From: Piscinibacter sp.
GTDB lineage: Bacteria > Pseudomonadota > Gammaproteobacteria > Burkholderiales > Burkholderiaceae_C
Assembly: GCA_019635485.1 (NCBI GenBank)
Contig: JAHBZL010000012.1
Coordinates: 56,507 to 120,506 of the forward strand
DNA length: 64,000 nt
Direction of reading: 5' to 3'
The notes below the pieces were generated by a model. That model worked only from the letters and a program-made list of their open reading frames with translations, was not told the DNA's origin and ran no database searches. Of the stretch, positions 41,856 to 51,499 are shown in pieces (the first letter of the stretch is position 1; every line of letters begins with the position of its first letter). A program made the translations under genes and the position numbers.

Positions 41856-42866
41856 TCAGGCGGTCAGGAACGAGGCGTCGTAGAGATCGGCCACCGCGAA
41901 GCGCCGCTTCAGGACGCCGTTGACGCTGAGCACCTTCTGCGTGTTCTCGAGCATCGCCGCGTCGACCGCGCCGCCGGCCGAAACCGCCTGCTTGACGCGC
42001 CGCACGCCTTCGACCAGCACGTCGTCGGCCAGGCCGGAGAACACCGGCTTGAGCACCTTCGCGATCGCCTCCGGCTCGCTGCGCACGATGAAGGCGGAGG
42101 CCTGCCGGTAGGCGGCCACCGTCTTCGCGACCAGCGGCCGGTTGGCCTTGATGAACTCCGGCGTCGCCCACAGGCCTTCCATCAGGAAGCTCGGCAGCGT
42201 CGGATCGTCGCCGCGCGAGTTGTCCAGCAGCGTGACCGCCGCGCCCTGCGCGACCAGCGCCTCGCCGATCGGCACCGAGATGTAGATCGCGTCGAGGTTG
42301 CCCTGGCGCAGCGCGGCGGCGAGCGAAGGTGCGTCGCCGAGCGCGACGATGCGCATGTCCGCATCGGGGTCCAGGCCGGCGCTGACGGCGTTGTAGCGCG
42401 CCATCTGCCAGGTCAGCGCACCGGGCCGCGTGACGCCGATCTTCAGGCCCTTGAGCGCCTTGATGCGCTCGGCACCGGGGGTCGCCGCGGTGATGCCCAG
42501 CTTGTCGGCCGTTTCCTTGCGCATCGTCACGTTGATGATCGAGCGGTTCAGCAGGGCCAGCACGCAGGTCAGCTTCTGCCCCTGCTGCAGCGCCGGCAGC
42601 ACCTGCGCGCCATCGTTGACGGTGAACTCGGCGCGCCCGGCCAGCACGATCTGCACGTCCGGTCCGCCGCCGCCGGTATTGACCAGTTCGGCGGCGAGGC
42701 CCTGCTGCTGGAAGTGGCCCTGCTCACGGGCGACGAAGCTCTGGATGTAGGCCAGCGAGCTCACGGCCTGGGTCACCTTGATCGACGTGCCCTGGGCCCA
42801 GGGCACCGCGGGCCAGGCGGCGGCACCGAGCAGGCCCAGCGCGCCACGGCGGGAGAGGGAAATCAT
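41856..42866 (-). CDS. NitT/TauT-type ABC transporter substrate-binding protein
   Basis: 336 residues. A twin-arginine-like signal (SLSRRGALGLLGAAAWPAVPWA) is followed by the NMT1-like two-lobed fold (AYIQSFVAREQGHFQQQGLA, GVTRPGALTWQMARY, AALRQGNLDAIYISVP by key residues). It captures a small aromatic or sulfonate-type ligand in the periplasm; the ligand is unknown. It follows the permease by 54 bases and precedes the FAH gene by 10 bases. Confidence 0.9.
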   Translation of the reverse strand: MISLSRRGALGLLGAAAWPAVPWAQGTSIKVTQAVSSLAYIQSFVAREQGHFQQQGLAAELVNTGGGGPDVQIVLAGRAEFTVNDGAQVLPALQQGQKLTCVLALLNRSIINVTMRKETADKLGITAATPGAERIKALKGLKIGVTRPGALTWQMARYNAVSAGLDPDADMRIVALGDAPSLAAALRQGNLDAIYISVPIGEALVAQGAAVTLLDNSRGDDPTLPSFLMEGLWATPEFIKANRPLVAKTVAAYRQASAFIVRSEPEAIAKVLKPVFSGLADDVLVEGVRRVKQAVSAGGAVDAAMLENTQKVLSVNGVLKRRFAVADLYDASFLTA

Positions 42867-42920
42867 GGAAGCACTCCTCCTGGCGACGGCGTCGCCATCA
42901 CTGAAGTCCGCGAGGGACGG

Positions 42921-43757
42921 TCAGGCGTCGAGTTGGCCGATGCGGGTCGGCGGACGCCAGCGCAGCATGTGTCGCTCGAACAGGCCGAACAGCGAGTTCA
43001 TGGCGATCACGATCGTCATCAGGATGATCAGCCCGGCCATCGTGCCGGTCGTGTTGTACTGGGCCGTCTCGACCTGGATCTTCCAGCCGAGCCCCGCGCT
43101 GGAGGCCACGAACTCGCCGATGATCGCGCCGATCAGCGCATACGGGATCGACAGCTTGAGCCCGAGGAAGATGTAGGGCGTGGCCGCCGGCAGCACGACC
43201 TTGCGGAAGATGTCCTTGTCGCGTGCCCCCATCACCCAGGCCAGGTCGATGAAGGACTTCTCGACGCTGCGGATCCCCGAGTAGGTGTTGTAGAACATCA
43301 CGAAGAAGACCAGCGTGAACACCAGCACCACCTTGGGCATCAGGTCGATGCCGAACCACACGACGAACAGCGGCGCGAGCGCGACGCGCGGAATGCCGTT
43401 GATCGCGACGAGGAAGGGGTCCAGCACCGCGGCGACGAACGGCGCCCGGCTCAGTGCCATGCCGGCGGCCAAGCCGCCGAGCGCCCCGGTCGCGAAGCCG
43501 ACGCCGGTGGCGGTCATCGTGAAGCCGAAGTGGCGCCAGAAGTCGGCCTGCACGAATTCCCAGATGTAGGCCGCGATCAGCGAGGGCTTGGAGACCCAGA
43601 ACACCGCGAACAGGTTGCCGGAGGCGAACTCCCAGGCCAGCACCAGCACGACGAGCAGGGCGAGGCGGGCGAGGTGGATGCGCGTATCCATGCTCAGTTT
43701 CCGGGGGCGGGCGGGCGAGGCGCCATCCAGCGCGACGGCGGTTGGCGTGCTGCTCAT
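42921..43757 (-). CDS. ABC transporter permease, NitT/TauT type
   Basis: 278 residues, six predicted membrane helices. The BPD_transp EAA-like loop GARDKDIFRKVVLPAATPYIFLG is near residue 190 (core quoted). It forms the membrane channel for the binding protein and ATPase of the same operon. ATG 43757 overlaps the ATPase stop by 4 bases (ATGA), which indicates coupled translation at fixed ratio. Confidence 0.92.
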   Translation of the reverse strand: MSSTPTAVALDGASPARPRKLSMDTRIHLARLALLVVLVLAWEFASGNLFAVFWVSKPSLIAAYIWEFVQADFWRHFGFTMTATGVGFATGALGGLAAGMALSRAPFVAAVLDPFLVAINGIPRVALAPLFVVWFGIDLMPKVVLVFTLVFFVMFYNTYSGIRSVEKSFIDLAWVMGARDKDIFRKVVLPAATPYIFLGLKLSIPYALIGAIIGEFVASSAGLGWKIQVETAQYNTTGTMAGLIILMTIVIAMNSLFGLFERHMLRWRPPTRIGQLDA

Positions 43758-44572
43758 GACGGGACCACCTCCGACGCGCGTGCGCCCATGATCTCCTCCT
43801 CGAGCTGGGCGCCCAGCACCGACAGCAGGCGCCGGAACTCGGGGTGCTCGTGGATGCGATGCAGGTCGCGCGGCCGCTCGATCGCGACCTCGTGCACGGC
43901 CTTGACCGATCCGGGGCGACGGCTCAGCACCAGCACGCGGTCGCCGAGGCCGATCGCCTCGTGCAGGTCGTGCGTGATGAAAATGACCGTGCGCCGCTCC
44001 TGCGACCAGATGTCCAGCAGCTGCTGCTGCAGCAGCAGGCGCGTCTGCGCGTCCAGCGGGCCGAACGGCTCGTCCATGATGATCACGCGCGGCGAGTAGC
44101 TCAGTGCGCGCACGATGTTGCCGCGCTGCCGCATGCCGCCGGACAGTTCGTACGGATAGCGGTTCTCGAACCCGGTCAGCTGCACGCGCCGCAGGTACTC
44201 GCGCGCGATCTCGGCGCGCCGTGCCGGCGCGACGCCGCGCAGTTCGAGCGGGAACTCCACGTTCTGCTGCAGCGTGCGCCACGGGTACAGGTTGTCGTCC
44301 TGCATCACGTAGCCGATCTTCATGCGGTCGATCTCCTGCTGCCCTTCGAGCAGGATGGTCCCGCCGCTCGGCCGTTCGAGCCCGACCAGCAGGTTCAGCA
44401 GCGTCGACTTGCCGCAGCCGCTCGGCCCGACGATGGTCAGGAACTCGCCGTCGCGCACGCTCAGCGAGATGTTGCTGAGCGCCCGCACGGCGCCACGCTG
44501 CGTCCGGAACGTCTTGCTGACCTCCCGGAACTCGAGGATGGGGCCGGCGTGGCCGGCGGCGTCGGGTGTCAT
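43754..44572 (-). CDS. ABC transporter ATP-binding protein, NitT/TauT type
   Basis: 272 residues. Walker A GPSGCGKST (residues about 49-57), Q-loop in VMQDDNLYPW, signature LSGGMRQR and Walker B RVIIMDEPFGPLD are all intact, followed by the H-loop FITHDLHEA. It powers import by the permease at 43757. The gene starts 27 bases after ridA and overlaps the permease. A basic GSVKAVHEVAIERPRD tail is usual for the SsuB/TauB group. Confidence 0.95.
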   Translation of the reverse strand: MTPDAAGHAGPILEFREVSKTFRTQRGAVRALSNISLSVRDGEFLTIVGPSGCGKSTLLNLLVGLERPSGGTILLEGQQEIDRMKIGYVMQDDNLYPWRTLQQNVEFPLELRGVAPARRAEIAREYLRRVQLTGFENRYPYELSGGMRQRGNIVRALSYSPRVIIMDEPFGPLDAQTRLLLQQQLLDIWSQERRTVIFITHDLHEAIGLGDRVLVLSRRPGSVKAVHEVAIERPRDLHRIHEHPEFRRLLSVLGAQLEEEIMGARASEVVPS

Positions 44573-44599
44573 GGAGGCGGCTCCGGAGGTCGACGGTCG

Positions 44600-44992
44600 T
44601 CACTGCAGCGCGATGGCTTCGATCTCGACGTCGAACTCCCAGGGCCACGACCCCACCGTCACGAAGGTGCGCGCCGGCGGCAGGTGCGGGAAGTACTCGG
44701 CGTAGATCCGGTTCACGTCGTTGAAGTACGCCGAGTTGGCGATGTAGACGGTCGTCTTCAGCACCTTGTCCATCGACGAGCCCGCCTCCTCCAGCGCGCG
44801 CTTGACGTTCTCGAGCGATTGCCGCGTCTGCACCAGCACGTCGCCGCGCACGAGTTCGCCGGTGCGCCAGTCCACCGGCGGCAGGCCGGAGACGAACACG
44901 AAGCCGTTTCCGCTGGTCGCGGCCGAGAGCGGGATCTGGCGGGCGGCGATCGCGTCGCTGAGCTTGCCGCAGCCGTGGACCTTCTTTTGCAT
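44600..44992 (-). CDS. RidA (YjgF/YER057c/UK114) family protein
   Basis: 130 residues from ATG 44992, with GGAGGGG just upstream. RidA proteins hydrolyse reactive enamines/imines or act in catabolic steps. The family shape is visible in GNGFVFVSGLPPVDW, NVKRALEEAGSSMDKVLKTTVYIAN and the end PPARTFVTVGSWPWEFDVEIEAIA, where Arg binds carboxylates. The N-terminal half is slightly longer than Escherichia coli RidA. It is the first gene of the operon (order ridA, ATPase, permease, binding protein, FAH), suggesting degradation of an imported nitrogenous compound. Confidence 0.9.
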   Translation of the reverse strand: MQKKVHGCGKLSDAIAARQIPLSAATSGNGFVFVSGLPPVDWRTGELVRGDVLVQTRQSLENVKRALEEAGSSMDKVLKTTVYIANSAYFNDVNRIYAEYFPHLPPARTFVTVGSWPWEFDVEIEAIALQ

Positions 44993-45020
44993 GGACCCCT
45001 CCAATGGGTTGAATCAGTGA

Positions 45021-45148
45021 ACCAATGAATGCATATTAGATAACCAATAGACGTGCGTCAATCACTTTCTGATTCGGGATTCCACCTGGGTAAGAGGCAG
45101 ATCGCGAAGTCTTCCTCGCGTATCATGTCAAACCAATTAGTGACCAAT
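45021..45148. promoter_or_regulatory. Four ACCAAT boxes between the divergent GntR and RidA genes
   Basis: ACCAAT occurs at 45021-45026, 45043-45048, 45132-45137 and 45143-45148: start distances of 22 and 11 bases within the two pairs, both about whole helical turns. One box lies in the spacer of the ridA promoter and one just downstream of its -10. They are probable binding sites of the FCD-GntR regulator. Confidence 0.6.
45033..45061 (-). promoter_or_regulatory. Promoter of the ridA-ABC-FAH operon
   Basis: On the minus strand TTGACG (45061-45056), a 17-base spacer and TAATAT (45038-45033) form a near-consensus sigma70 promoter, 41 bases before the ridA ATG. The ACCAAT box inside the spacer would allow repression by the GntR protein. 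Confidence 0.72.
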
Positions 45149-45161
45149 GCGACAGGCATCG

Positions 45162-45189
45162 GCACTCTTCGAGTGCAATCGCGTACAAT
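45162..45189 (+). promoter_or_regulatory. Upstream elements of the GntR gene
   Basis: A perfect palindrome GCACTC-TTC-GAGTGC (45162-45176) sits ahead of a TACAAT -10-like box (45184-45189), 38 bases before the GntR ATG. No good -35 is seen. It may be an autoregulatory site. Confidence 0.45.
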
Positions 45190-45226
45190 TTGAGGACCTG
45201 CCTCGCACCAATCCCCAGCACACCCG

Positions 45227-45961
45227 ATGAATGTCCGGGAACGATCCAGAGAAGTGGCCGGCGCCCTGAAGCGCTACGTGGTCACCCGCGTCAGCACGGG
45301 GCAACTGCAGCCCGGCGACCAGATCCCGACCGAGCGCGAGCTGGTGGAGATGTTCGGCGGCGGGCGCAGCACGGTGCGCAAGGCCCTGCTGGACCTGGAG
45401 CGCGACGGCATCGTCGCGCGCGAGGTGGGCCGTGGCACCTTCGTCAAGGCGGCGCCGCGGCCGGCGGAAGCCGCCCGGCCCGCGAGCCTGGCCGGCCTGA
45501 ACGCCTCACCGCTGGGCGAACTGTCGGCGGTGACGCGGCTGGCCAGCCCGGCGGACGTGATGGAACTGCGCCTGATGCTCGAGCCGGCCGTGGTCGAACA
45601 GGTCGTCAGCCGCGCCAGCCCGGCGGAGATCGACACGATGTACGAGTGCCTCGAGCAGGCACGCCATTCGCAGACGCTCGAGGACTTCGAGCACTGGGAC
45701 GACATGCTGCACCGCTCGTTCGCGGCGGCCTCGCGCAACCCGCTGTTCAACGCGATCTACGCGATGATCAGTGCGGTGCGGCTCGACGCGGCGTGGGGCG
45801 ACCTGAAGCGCAAGACGCTCACCGAGGCGTTGAAGCGCAAGCACTTCGACGAACACGTGCGCATCGTCGACGCGATCCGCGCCCGCAATGCCGCCCTGGC
45901 GCGCCAGGAGATGCAGCAGCACCTCGACCACATCCGCCGCAACATGTTCGGCCTGGCCTAG
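45227..45961 (+). CDS. GntR family regulator, FadR/FCD subfamily
   Basis: 244 residues. The N-terminal winged helix (GQLQPGDQIPTERELVEMFG and GRSTVRKALLDLERDGIV by key residues) is followed by a linker and the all-helical FCD domain (about 100-230) with metal-site candidates in EFEHWDDMLHRSF, HFDEHVRIVDAI and MQQHLDHIRRN. FCD regulators usually respond to small organic acids. It is divergent from the ridA-ABC-FAH operon across a 234-base AT-rich spacer, so it most likely controls that operon. Confidence 0.92.
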   Translation: MNVRERSREVAGALKRYVVTRVSTGQLQPGDQIPTERELVEMFGGGRSTVRKALLDLERDGIVAREVGRGTFVKAAPRPAEAARPASLAGLNASPLGELSAVTRLASPADVMELRLMLEPAVVEQVVSRASPAEIDTMYECLEQARHSQTLEDFEHWDDMLHRSFAAASRNPLFNAIYAMISAVRLDAAWGDLKRKTLTEALKRKHFDEHVRIVDAIRARNAALARQEMQQHLDHIRRNMFGLA

Positions 45962-45989
45962 CGGCCGGCGCGCCACGCCGCCCGGCAGC

Positions 45990-47228
<1,239 letters not shown>

Positions 47229-47315
47229 CGGGCGGCGCGGCGGTGGAGGAGGCCCCGAGCGTACCGCGAGCCCGGGGCGGACCGCGACGTCAGGCGGCCA
47301 CGAAACCCGCGCCGC

Positions 47316-47717
47316 TCAGCGCCTGGCCCACAGGCGCAGGCGCTCGGCCAGCGCCAGCGCGCGGGTGAAACGCGGCCGGCGCGCATGGAATCGCTCCAGG
47401 CGCTGCAACTCGAAAATGATGCGCTCGGGGAAGCCGCGGCGCTTGCCGCGCCGGTCGTTCAGCAGGTCCTCGAACAGCTGGTCGGTGCGGTCGTGGTCGT
47501 CCCAGGCCTCCGCCAGCCGGTTCGCGATGCGCGGATAGAAGCGGCACAGCCGCTTCGGGTGCAACGGCGTCGGGATGCTGCGCAGCCAGAAGTGCGTCGG
47601 GCTCAGCAGCACCTTGTCGCGGTCGGTCATCGGCGCACGCCAGCTCGTCCAGTCCGTCGTGCCGTCGGCGGACACCCCAAGAGGGGCGCGGTTCTGAGAA
47701 ATCAGGCGTTCGAGCAT
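47316..47717 (-). CDS. Conserved-looking small hypothetical protein
   Basis: 133 residues, basic, with Trp- and Arg-rich segments LSPTHFWLRSIPTPLHPKRL and RFYPRIANRLAEAWDDHDRT, and FEDLLNDRRGKRRGFPERI (each in key form). Balanced codon use and the ordered sequence suggest a real gene; similar short proteins follow rplQ in other Burkholderiales in my recollection, but no family name is known to me. It is transcribed in the same direction as rplQ but after its terminator, so it needs its own promoter. Confidence 0.6.
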   Translation of the reverse strand: MLERLISQNRAPLGVSADGTTDWTSWRAPMTDRDKVLLSPTHFWLRSIPTPLHPKRLCRFYPRIANRLAEAWDDHDRTDQLFEDLLNDRRGKRRGFPERIIFELQRLERFHARRPRFTRALALAERLRLWARR

Positions 47718-47775
47718 CAGGCAATCTTCCGGGCGCTTACCCCGCTAATATGGGGCCAGGCTGGCGTGCCGCGCA

Positions 47776-47803
47776 ACAAAAAGGGCCAGCAAGCTGGCCC
47801 TTT
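47776..47803 (-). terminator. Rho-independent terminator of the alpha ribosomal operon
   Basis: An 11-bp perfect stem (AAAGGGCCAGC 47780-47790 / GCTGGCCCTTT 47793-47803) with a 2-base spacer is followed on the minus strand by TTTTTGTTG. It lies 19 bases after the rplQ stop and ends the operon. Confidence 0.9.
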
Positions 47804-47821
47804 CGAGACGGAGTTGGCAGC

Positions 47822-48223
47822 TTATTCGGCCGCCTTGTCCTCGGTCGCTTCGGTGGTCGCCGGCTCGGGCCGGTCGACCAGTTCCACGTAGGCCATCGGC
47901 GCGTTGTCGCCGACGCGGAAGCCCATCTTCAGGATGCGCGTGTAACCACCGGGGCGCGCCTTGTAGCGCGGACCGAGTTCGTTGAACAGCTTCACGACGA
48001 TCTGGCGGTTGCGCAGCCGGTCGAAGGCCAGGCGCTTGTTGGCCAGCGTCGGTTCCTTGCCCAGCGTGATCAGCGGCTCGACGACGCGGCGCAGTTCCTT
48101 GGCCTTGGGCACGGTGGTCCTGATCGCCTCGTGCTCGAGCAGCGAGACGCACATGTTGCGCAGCATCGCGAGGCGGTGCTCGCTGGTGCGGTTGAGTTTG
48201 CGGAGTCCTTGACGGTGTCGCAT
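47822..48223 (-). CDS. rplQ: 50S ribosomal protein L17
   Basis: 133 residues, normal size. It opens with [20 protein letters not shown] and has the conserved [18 protein letters not shown] region. L17 binds near the exit tunnel of the large subunit. Last gene of the alpha operon, 169 bases after rpoA, with a strong terminator behind it. A short acidic C-terminal tail ([10 protein letters not shown]) is typical of betaproteobacteria. Confidence 0.98.
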   Translation of the reverse strand: MRHRQGLRKLNRTSEHRLAMLRNMCVSLLEHEAIRTTVPKAKELRRVVEPLITLGKEPTLANKRLAFDRLRNRQIVVKLFNELGPRYKARPGGYTRILKMGFRVGDNAPMAYVELVDRPEPATTEATEDKAAE

Positions 48224-48246
48224 GGTGCTTTCCTGTCCTTATTGAA

Positions 48247-48381
48247 CCCCGGCCGTATCAGGTACCGGGGGGTGCACTGGCAGCCTGAGTCCGCTGCCGC
48301 TTGCCGAGAAGCCACCGGGCGCCGGGCCGCCCCAAGCCCGGTGGCTACCCTCTCGGAGGGTGGCCGGCGTACCCGCCGGCC
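48247..48381 (-). other. Cluster of four hairpins in the rpoA-rplQ spacer
   Basis: Four perfect inverted repeats fill the spacer: CCCCGG/CCGGGG (48247-48270), AGCCACCGGGC/GCCCGGTGGCT (48310-48346), ACCCTC/GAGGGT (48347-48361) and GGCCGGC/GCCGGCC (48362-48381). None has a U tract. They could protect the rpoA mRNA end or lower rplQ readthrough. Confidence 0.65.
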
Positions 48382-48392
48382 GGGTGATTCGC

Positions 48393-49385
48393 TTATCGCT
48401 TGTCGAGGCCCTGCGGCGGCCAGTTCTCCAGCCGCGCGCCGAGCGTGAGCCCGCGCGAGGCCAGCACTTCCTTGATCTCGTTGAGCGACTTGCGGCCCAG
48501 GTTCGGCGTCTTCAGCAGCTCGGTCTCGGTGCGCTGGATCAGGTCGCCGATGTAGTAGATGTTCTCGGCCTTCAGGCAGTTGGCCGAGCGCACCGTCAGC
48601 TCGAGCTCGTCGACCGGGCGCAGCAGGATCGGATCGAACTTCTGGTCGCTGCGCTCGCGGTTGGCGTTGTCGAAGATCTCGCCGACCTGGCCCTCGAGCT
48701 GCGCGAACACGGCGAGCTGCTCGACCAGCACCTTCGCCGACGAGCGGATCGCCTCTTCCGGCGTGATCGCGCCGTTCGTGACGATCTCCATCACCAGCTT
48801 GTCGAGGTCGGTGCGCTGCTCGACGCGCGCGCTCTCGACCGTGTAGCTGACGCGCGAGACCGGCGAGAACGAGGCGTCCAGCACGATGCGGCCGATCGAC
48901 TTGGTCGGTTCGTCGCCGTAGCGGCGCAGCGTGCCCGGCACGTAGCCGCGGCCCTTCTCGACCTTGATCTGCATGTCGAGCTTGCCGCCCTGCGACAGGT
49001 GGGCGATGACGTGCTCGGGGTTGATGATCTCGACGTCGTGCGGCGTCTGGATGTCGCCCGCGGTCACCGGGCCCTCGCCTTCCTTGCGCAGCACCAGTGT
49101 CACCTCGTCGCGGTTGTGCAGGCGGAAGACCACGCCCTTGAGGTTCAGCATGATGTGGACCACGTCCTCCTGCACCCCGTCCACCGTCGAGTACTCGTGC
49201 AGCACGCCGGCGATCGTCACCTCGGTCGGCGCGTAGCCCACCATCGACGACAGCAGCACGCGCCGCAGCGCGTTGCCCAGCGTGTGGCCGTAGCCGCGCT
49301 CGAACGGCTCGAGCGTGACCTTGGCGCGGTTGCCGCCCAGCGGCTCCACGTTGATGGCTTTGGGTTTCAGCAGATTGGTTTGCAT
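48393..49385 (-). CDS. rpoA: RNA polymerase alpha subunit
   Basis: 330 residues. The N-terminal assembly domain ([26 protein letters not shown] motif) and the C-terminal helix-hairpin domain ([37 protein letters not shown], cited by key residues LK-A-E-N and GRKSLNEI) are intact. It assembles core polymerase and binds UP elements and activators. Located between rpsD (150 bases upstream) and rplQ, as in Escherichia coli. Confidence 0.99.
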   Translation of the reverse strand: MQTNLLKPKAINVEPLGGNRAKVTLEPFERGYGHTLGNALRRVLLSSMVGYAPTEVTIAGVLHEYSTVDGVQEDVVHIMLNLKGVVFRLHNRDEVTLVLRKEGEGPVTAGDIQTPHDVEIINPEHVIAHLSQGGKLDMQIKVEKGRGYVPGTLRRYGDEPTKSIGRIVLDASFSPVSRVSYTVESARVEQRTDLDKLVMEIVTNGAITPEEAIRSSAKVLVEQLAVFAQLEGQVGEIFDNANRERSDQKFDPILLRPVDELELTVRSANCLKAENIYYIGDLIQRTETELLKTPNLGRKSLNEIKEVLASRGLTLGARLENWPPQGLDKR

Positions 49386-49535
49386 TGAGTCCTGTTCCTC
49401 TCGTGCCCTCGGCTCGTTACACCGATAAGGCTGGCGGACATCGCCGGGCGGGTGAACGGTCGCTTCGCGCCGGCACGCGGAGCACCACCGAGTAGGAGCG
49501 CCGGCCCACGGCCGCCGCCCCGACGTCGTTCTTGC

Positions 49536-50159
49536 TTAGCGCGAGTACAACTCGACGATCAGCGCTTCCTTGATGTCGGCGCCGAACTCGTCGCGGTCCG
49601 GCGTCTTCTTGAACACGCCCTCGACCTTCGAGGCGTCGACCTGCACCCAGGCCGGCATGCCTTGCGACTCGGCCAGCTTCAGCGCATCGGTGACGCGCAG
49701 CTGCTTCTTCGCCTTCTCGCGCACCGCGATCGTGTCGCCGACCTTGACCCCGTACGAGGCGATGTCGACCACCTTGCCGTTGACCGTGATCGCCTGGTGC
49801 GAGACCAGCTGGCGTGCTTCGGCGCGGGTCGAGCCGAAGCCCATGCGGTAGACCACGTTGTCCAGGCGCGATTCGAGCAGGCTCAGCAGGTTCGCACCGG
49901 TGTTGCCCTTGCGGCGCTCGGCTTCCTCGAAGTAACGGCGGAACTGGCGCTCCAGCACGCCGTACATGCGCTTGACCTTCTGCTTCTCGCGCAGCTGCAG
50001 GCCGAAGTCGGACGTGCGGGTGCCCGAGGTGCGGCCATGCTGGCCCGGCTTGGTGTCGAACTTCGCCTTGTCGCTGATCGCGCGGCGGGCGCTCTTCAGG
50101 AACAGGTCGGTGCCTTCGCGGCGGGAGAGTTTGGCCTTGGGGCCGAGGTAGCGTGCCAC
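49536..50159 (-). CDS. rpsD: 30S ribosomal protein S4
   Basis: 207 residues. It has the S4 RNA-binding domain ([21 protein letters not shown] core). There are no cysteines, so this is the zinc-free form common in proteobacteria. S4 nucleates 30S assembly and represses the alpha operon by binding its mRNA. It follows rpsK after 144 bases that contain a terminator-like hairpin. Confidence 0.99.
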   Translation of the reverse strand: MARYLGPKAKLSRREGTDLFLKSARRAISDKAKFDTKPGQHGRTSGTRTSDFGLQLREKQKVKRMYGVLERQFRRYFEEAERRKGNTGANLLSLLESRLDNVVYRMGFGSTRAEARQLVSHQAITVNGKVVDIASYGVKVGDTIAVREKAKKQLRVTDALKLAESQGMPAWVQVDASKVEGVFKKTPDRDEFGADIKEALIVELYSR

Positions 50160-50253
50160 TTTGATGTCCTTCGTTCAATCTGACGCGACGGATCTCGCGC
50201 GAGCCTGGCGGGTGTTGTTGTGAACGCTCAGGCGGTGGGCTTCAATACAAGCG

Positions 50254-50289
50254 AAAAGGTCGGCGAGGCCCGAAACGGCTTCGCCGACC
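50254..50289 (-). terminator. Terminator-like hairpin between rpsK and rpsD
   Basis: A 13-bp stem with one G-U pair (50258-50270 / 50277-50289) and a 6-base loop is followed on the minus strand by CTTTTCGC. It lies 15 bases after the rpsK stop. Since rpsD, rpoA and rplQ follow without another clear promoter, it may be a partial terminator or attenuator. Confidence 0.65.
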
Positions 50290-50303
50290 GCGGAAAACGA
50301 CGT

Positions 50304-50708
50304 TCAGATGCGGCGGCGCTTCTGCGGACGGCAGCCGTTGTGCGGCACCGGCGTCACGTCGGAGATCGAGTTGATGCGGATGCCGAGCGAGGCCAGCGCA
50401 CGCACCGACGACTCGCGACCGGGGCCCGGGCCCTTGATGCGCACGTCCAGGTTCTTGATGCCCTGCTCCTGCGCCGCGCGGCCGGCGTTCTCGGCCGCCA
50501 CCTGCGCCGCGAACGGCGTGCTCTTGCGCGAGCCCTTGAAGCCCTGGCCACCGCTGCTGGCCCAGGCCAGCGCGCCGCCCTGGCGGTCGGTGATCGTGAT
50601 GATCGTGTTGTTGAACGACGCGTGCACGTGCGCGATGCCGTCCGCGACGTTCTTGCGGACCTTCTTGCGCACGCGTTGCGCGGCGGTGTTGACGGGCGAC
50701 TTAGCCAT
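50304..50708 (-). CDS. rpsK: 30S ribosomal protein S11
   Basis: 134 residues. Conserved [14 protein letters not shown] and [16 protein letters not shown] end are present. S11 forms part of the 30S platform near the mRNA exit. It lies 49 bases after rpsM, with a terminator-like hairpin downstream. Confidence 0.99.
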   Translation of the reverse strand: MAKSPVNTAAQRVRKKVRKNVADGIAHVHASFNNTIITITDRQGGALAWASSGGQGFKGSRKSTPFAAQVAAENAGRAAQEQGIKNLDVRIKGPGPGRESSVRALASLGIRINSISDVTPVPHNGCRPQKRRRI

Positions 50709-50757
50709 GATCGTGACCTTTGTTCAATGCTTCACTGGTCGAAGGAGCGACGTGGCG

Positions 50758-51123
50758 TCACTTCTTGACGAGGGCGCCCGACTTGCGCGGCCCCTTGCGG
50801 GTGCGGGCGTTGGTCTTGGTGCGCTGGCCGCGCACCGGCAGCCCGCGGCGATGCCGGAAGCCGCGGTAGCAGCCCAGGTCCATCAGCCGCTTGATGTTGA
50901 TGGACATCTCGCGGCGCAGGTCGCCTTCGATCGTCAGCTTGCCGATCTCTTCCCGGATCTTCTCCAGGTCGCCATCGGTCAGGTCCTTGATCTTCTTCGA
51001 GTACGCGACACCCACCGTGTCGCAGATCTTCTGCGCGGTGGTGCGGCCGATGCCGTAGATGTGCGTCAGGCCGATCTCGGTGTGCTTGTGCGGCGGGATG
51101 TTGATGCCGGCGATGCGTGCCAT
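50758..51123 (-). CDS. rpsM: 30S ribosomal protein S13
   Basis: 121 residues, starting [10 protein letters not shown]. The conserved [34 protein letters not shown] and [21 protein letters not shown] regions (by key residues) are intact. S13 contacts the 50S subunit and tRNA. It follows rpmJ by 13 bases. Confidence 0.99.
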   Translation of the reverse strand: MARIAGINIPPHKHTEIGLTHIYGIGRTTAQKICDTVGVAYSKKIKDLTDGDLEKIREEIGKLTIEGDLRREMSINIKRLMDLGCYRGFRHRRGLPVRGQRTKTNARTRKGPRKSGALVKK

Positions 51124-51136
51124 GGTGTTCCTCTGC

Positions 51137-51250
51137 TCAGCCTTGACGTTGCTTGTGGCGCGGGTCGGTGCAGATCACGCGCACGACGCCCTTGCGGCGG
51201 ATGATCTTGCAGTTGCGGCACATCTTCTTGACGGAAGCGGCTACCTTCAT
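51137..51250 (-). CDS. rpmJ: 50S ribosomal protein L36
   Basis: 37 residues, too short for most gene lists: [17 protein letters not shown] at the start, then [15 protein letters not shown]. The zinc ligands are Cys11, Cys14, Cys27 and His32, so this is the zinc-ribbon (C+) form. Located between infA and rpsM, the Burkholderiales order. L36 stabilises 23S rRNA in the large subunit. Confidence 0.98.
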   Translation of the reverse strand: MKVAASVKKMCRNCKIIRRKGVVRVICTDPRHKQRQG

Positions 51251-51279
51251 GCTCTTCTCCTAAGCCTTCGTCAGGCTGC

Positions 51280-51498
51280 TCACTTGGCCCGGAACACGAT
51301 CCGGGCGCGACTCAAATCGTAGGGCGTCAGCTCGACCGTCACCTTGTCGCCCGGGAGGATGCGGATGTAGTGCATGCGCATCTTCCCGGAGATGTGGCCG
51401 AGCACGACGTGCCCGTTCTCCAACTTCACGCGGAACGTCGCGTTGGGGAGGTTCTCCACGATCTCCCCCTGCATCTGGATGACGTCGTCCTTGGCCAT
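51280..51498 (-). CDS. infA: Translation initiation factor IF-1
   Basis: 72 residues, a single S1-type OB fold ([20 protein letters not shown] and [28 protein letters not shown] by core). IF-1 occupies the 30S A site during initiation. It follows secY by one base, as in the Burkholderiales spc-alpha junction. Confidence 0.98.
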   Translation of the reverse strand: MAKDDVIQMQGEIVENLPNATFRVKLENGHVVLGHISGKMRMHYIRILPGDKVTVELTPYDLSRARIVFRAK

Positions 51499-51499
51499 C

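Noticed and set aside
41676-44099. 807-codon plus-strand open frame
   Set aside because: Antisense to the ABC and FAH genes; no domain, Arg/Gln/His-rich.
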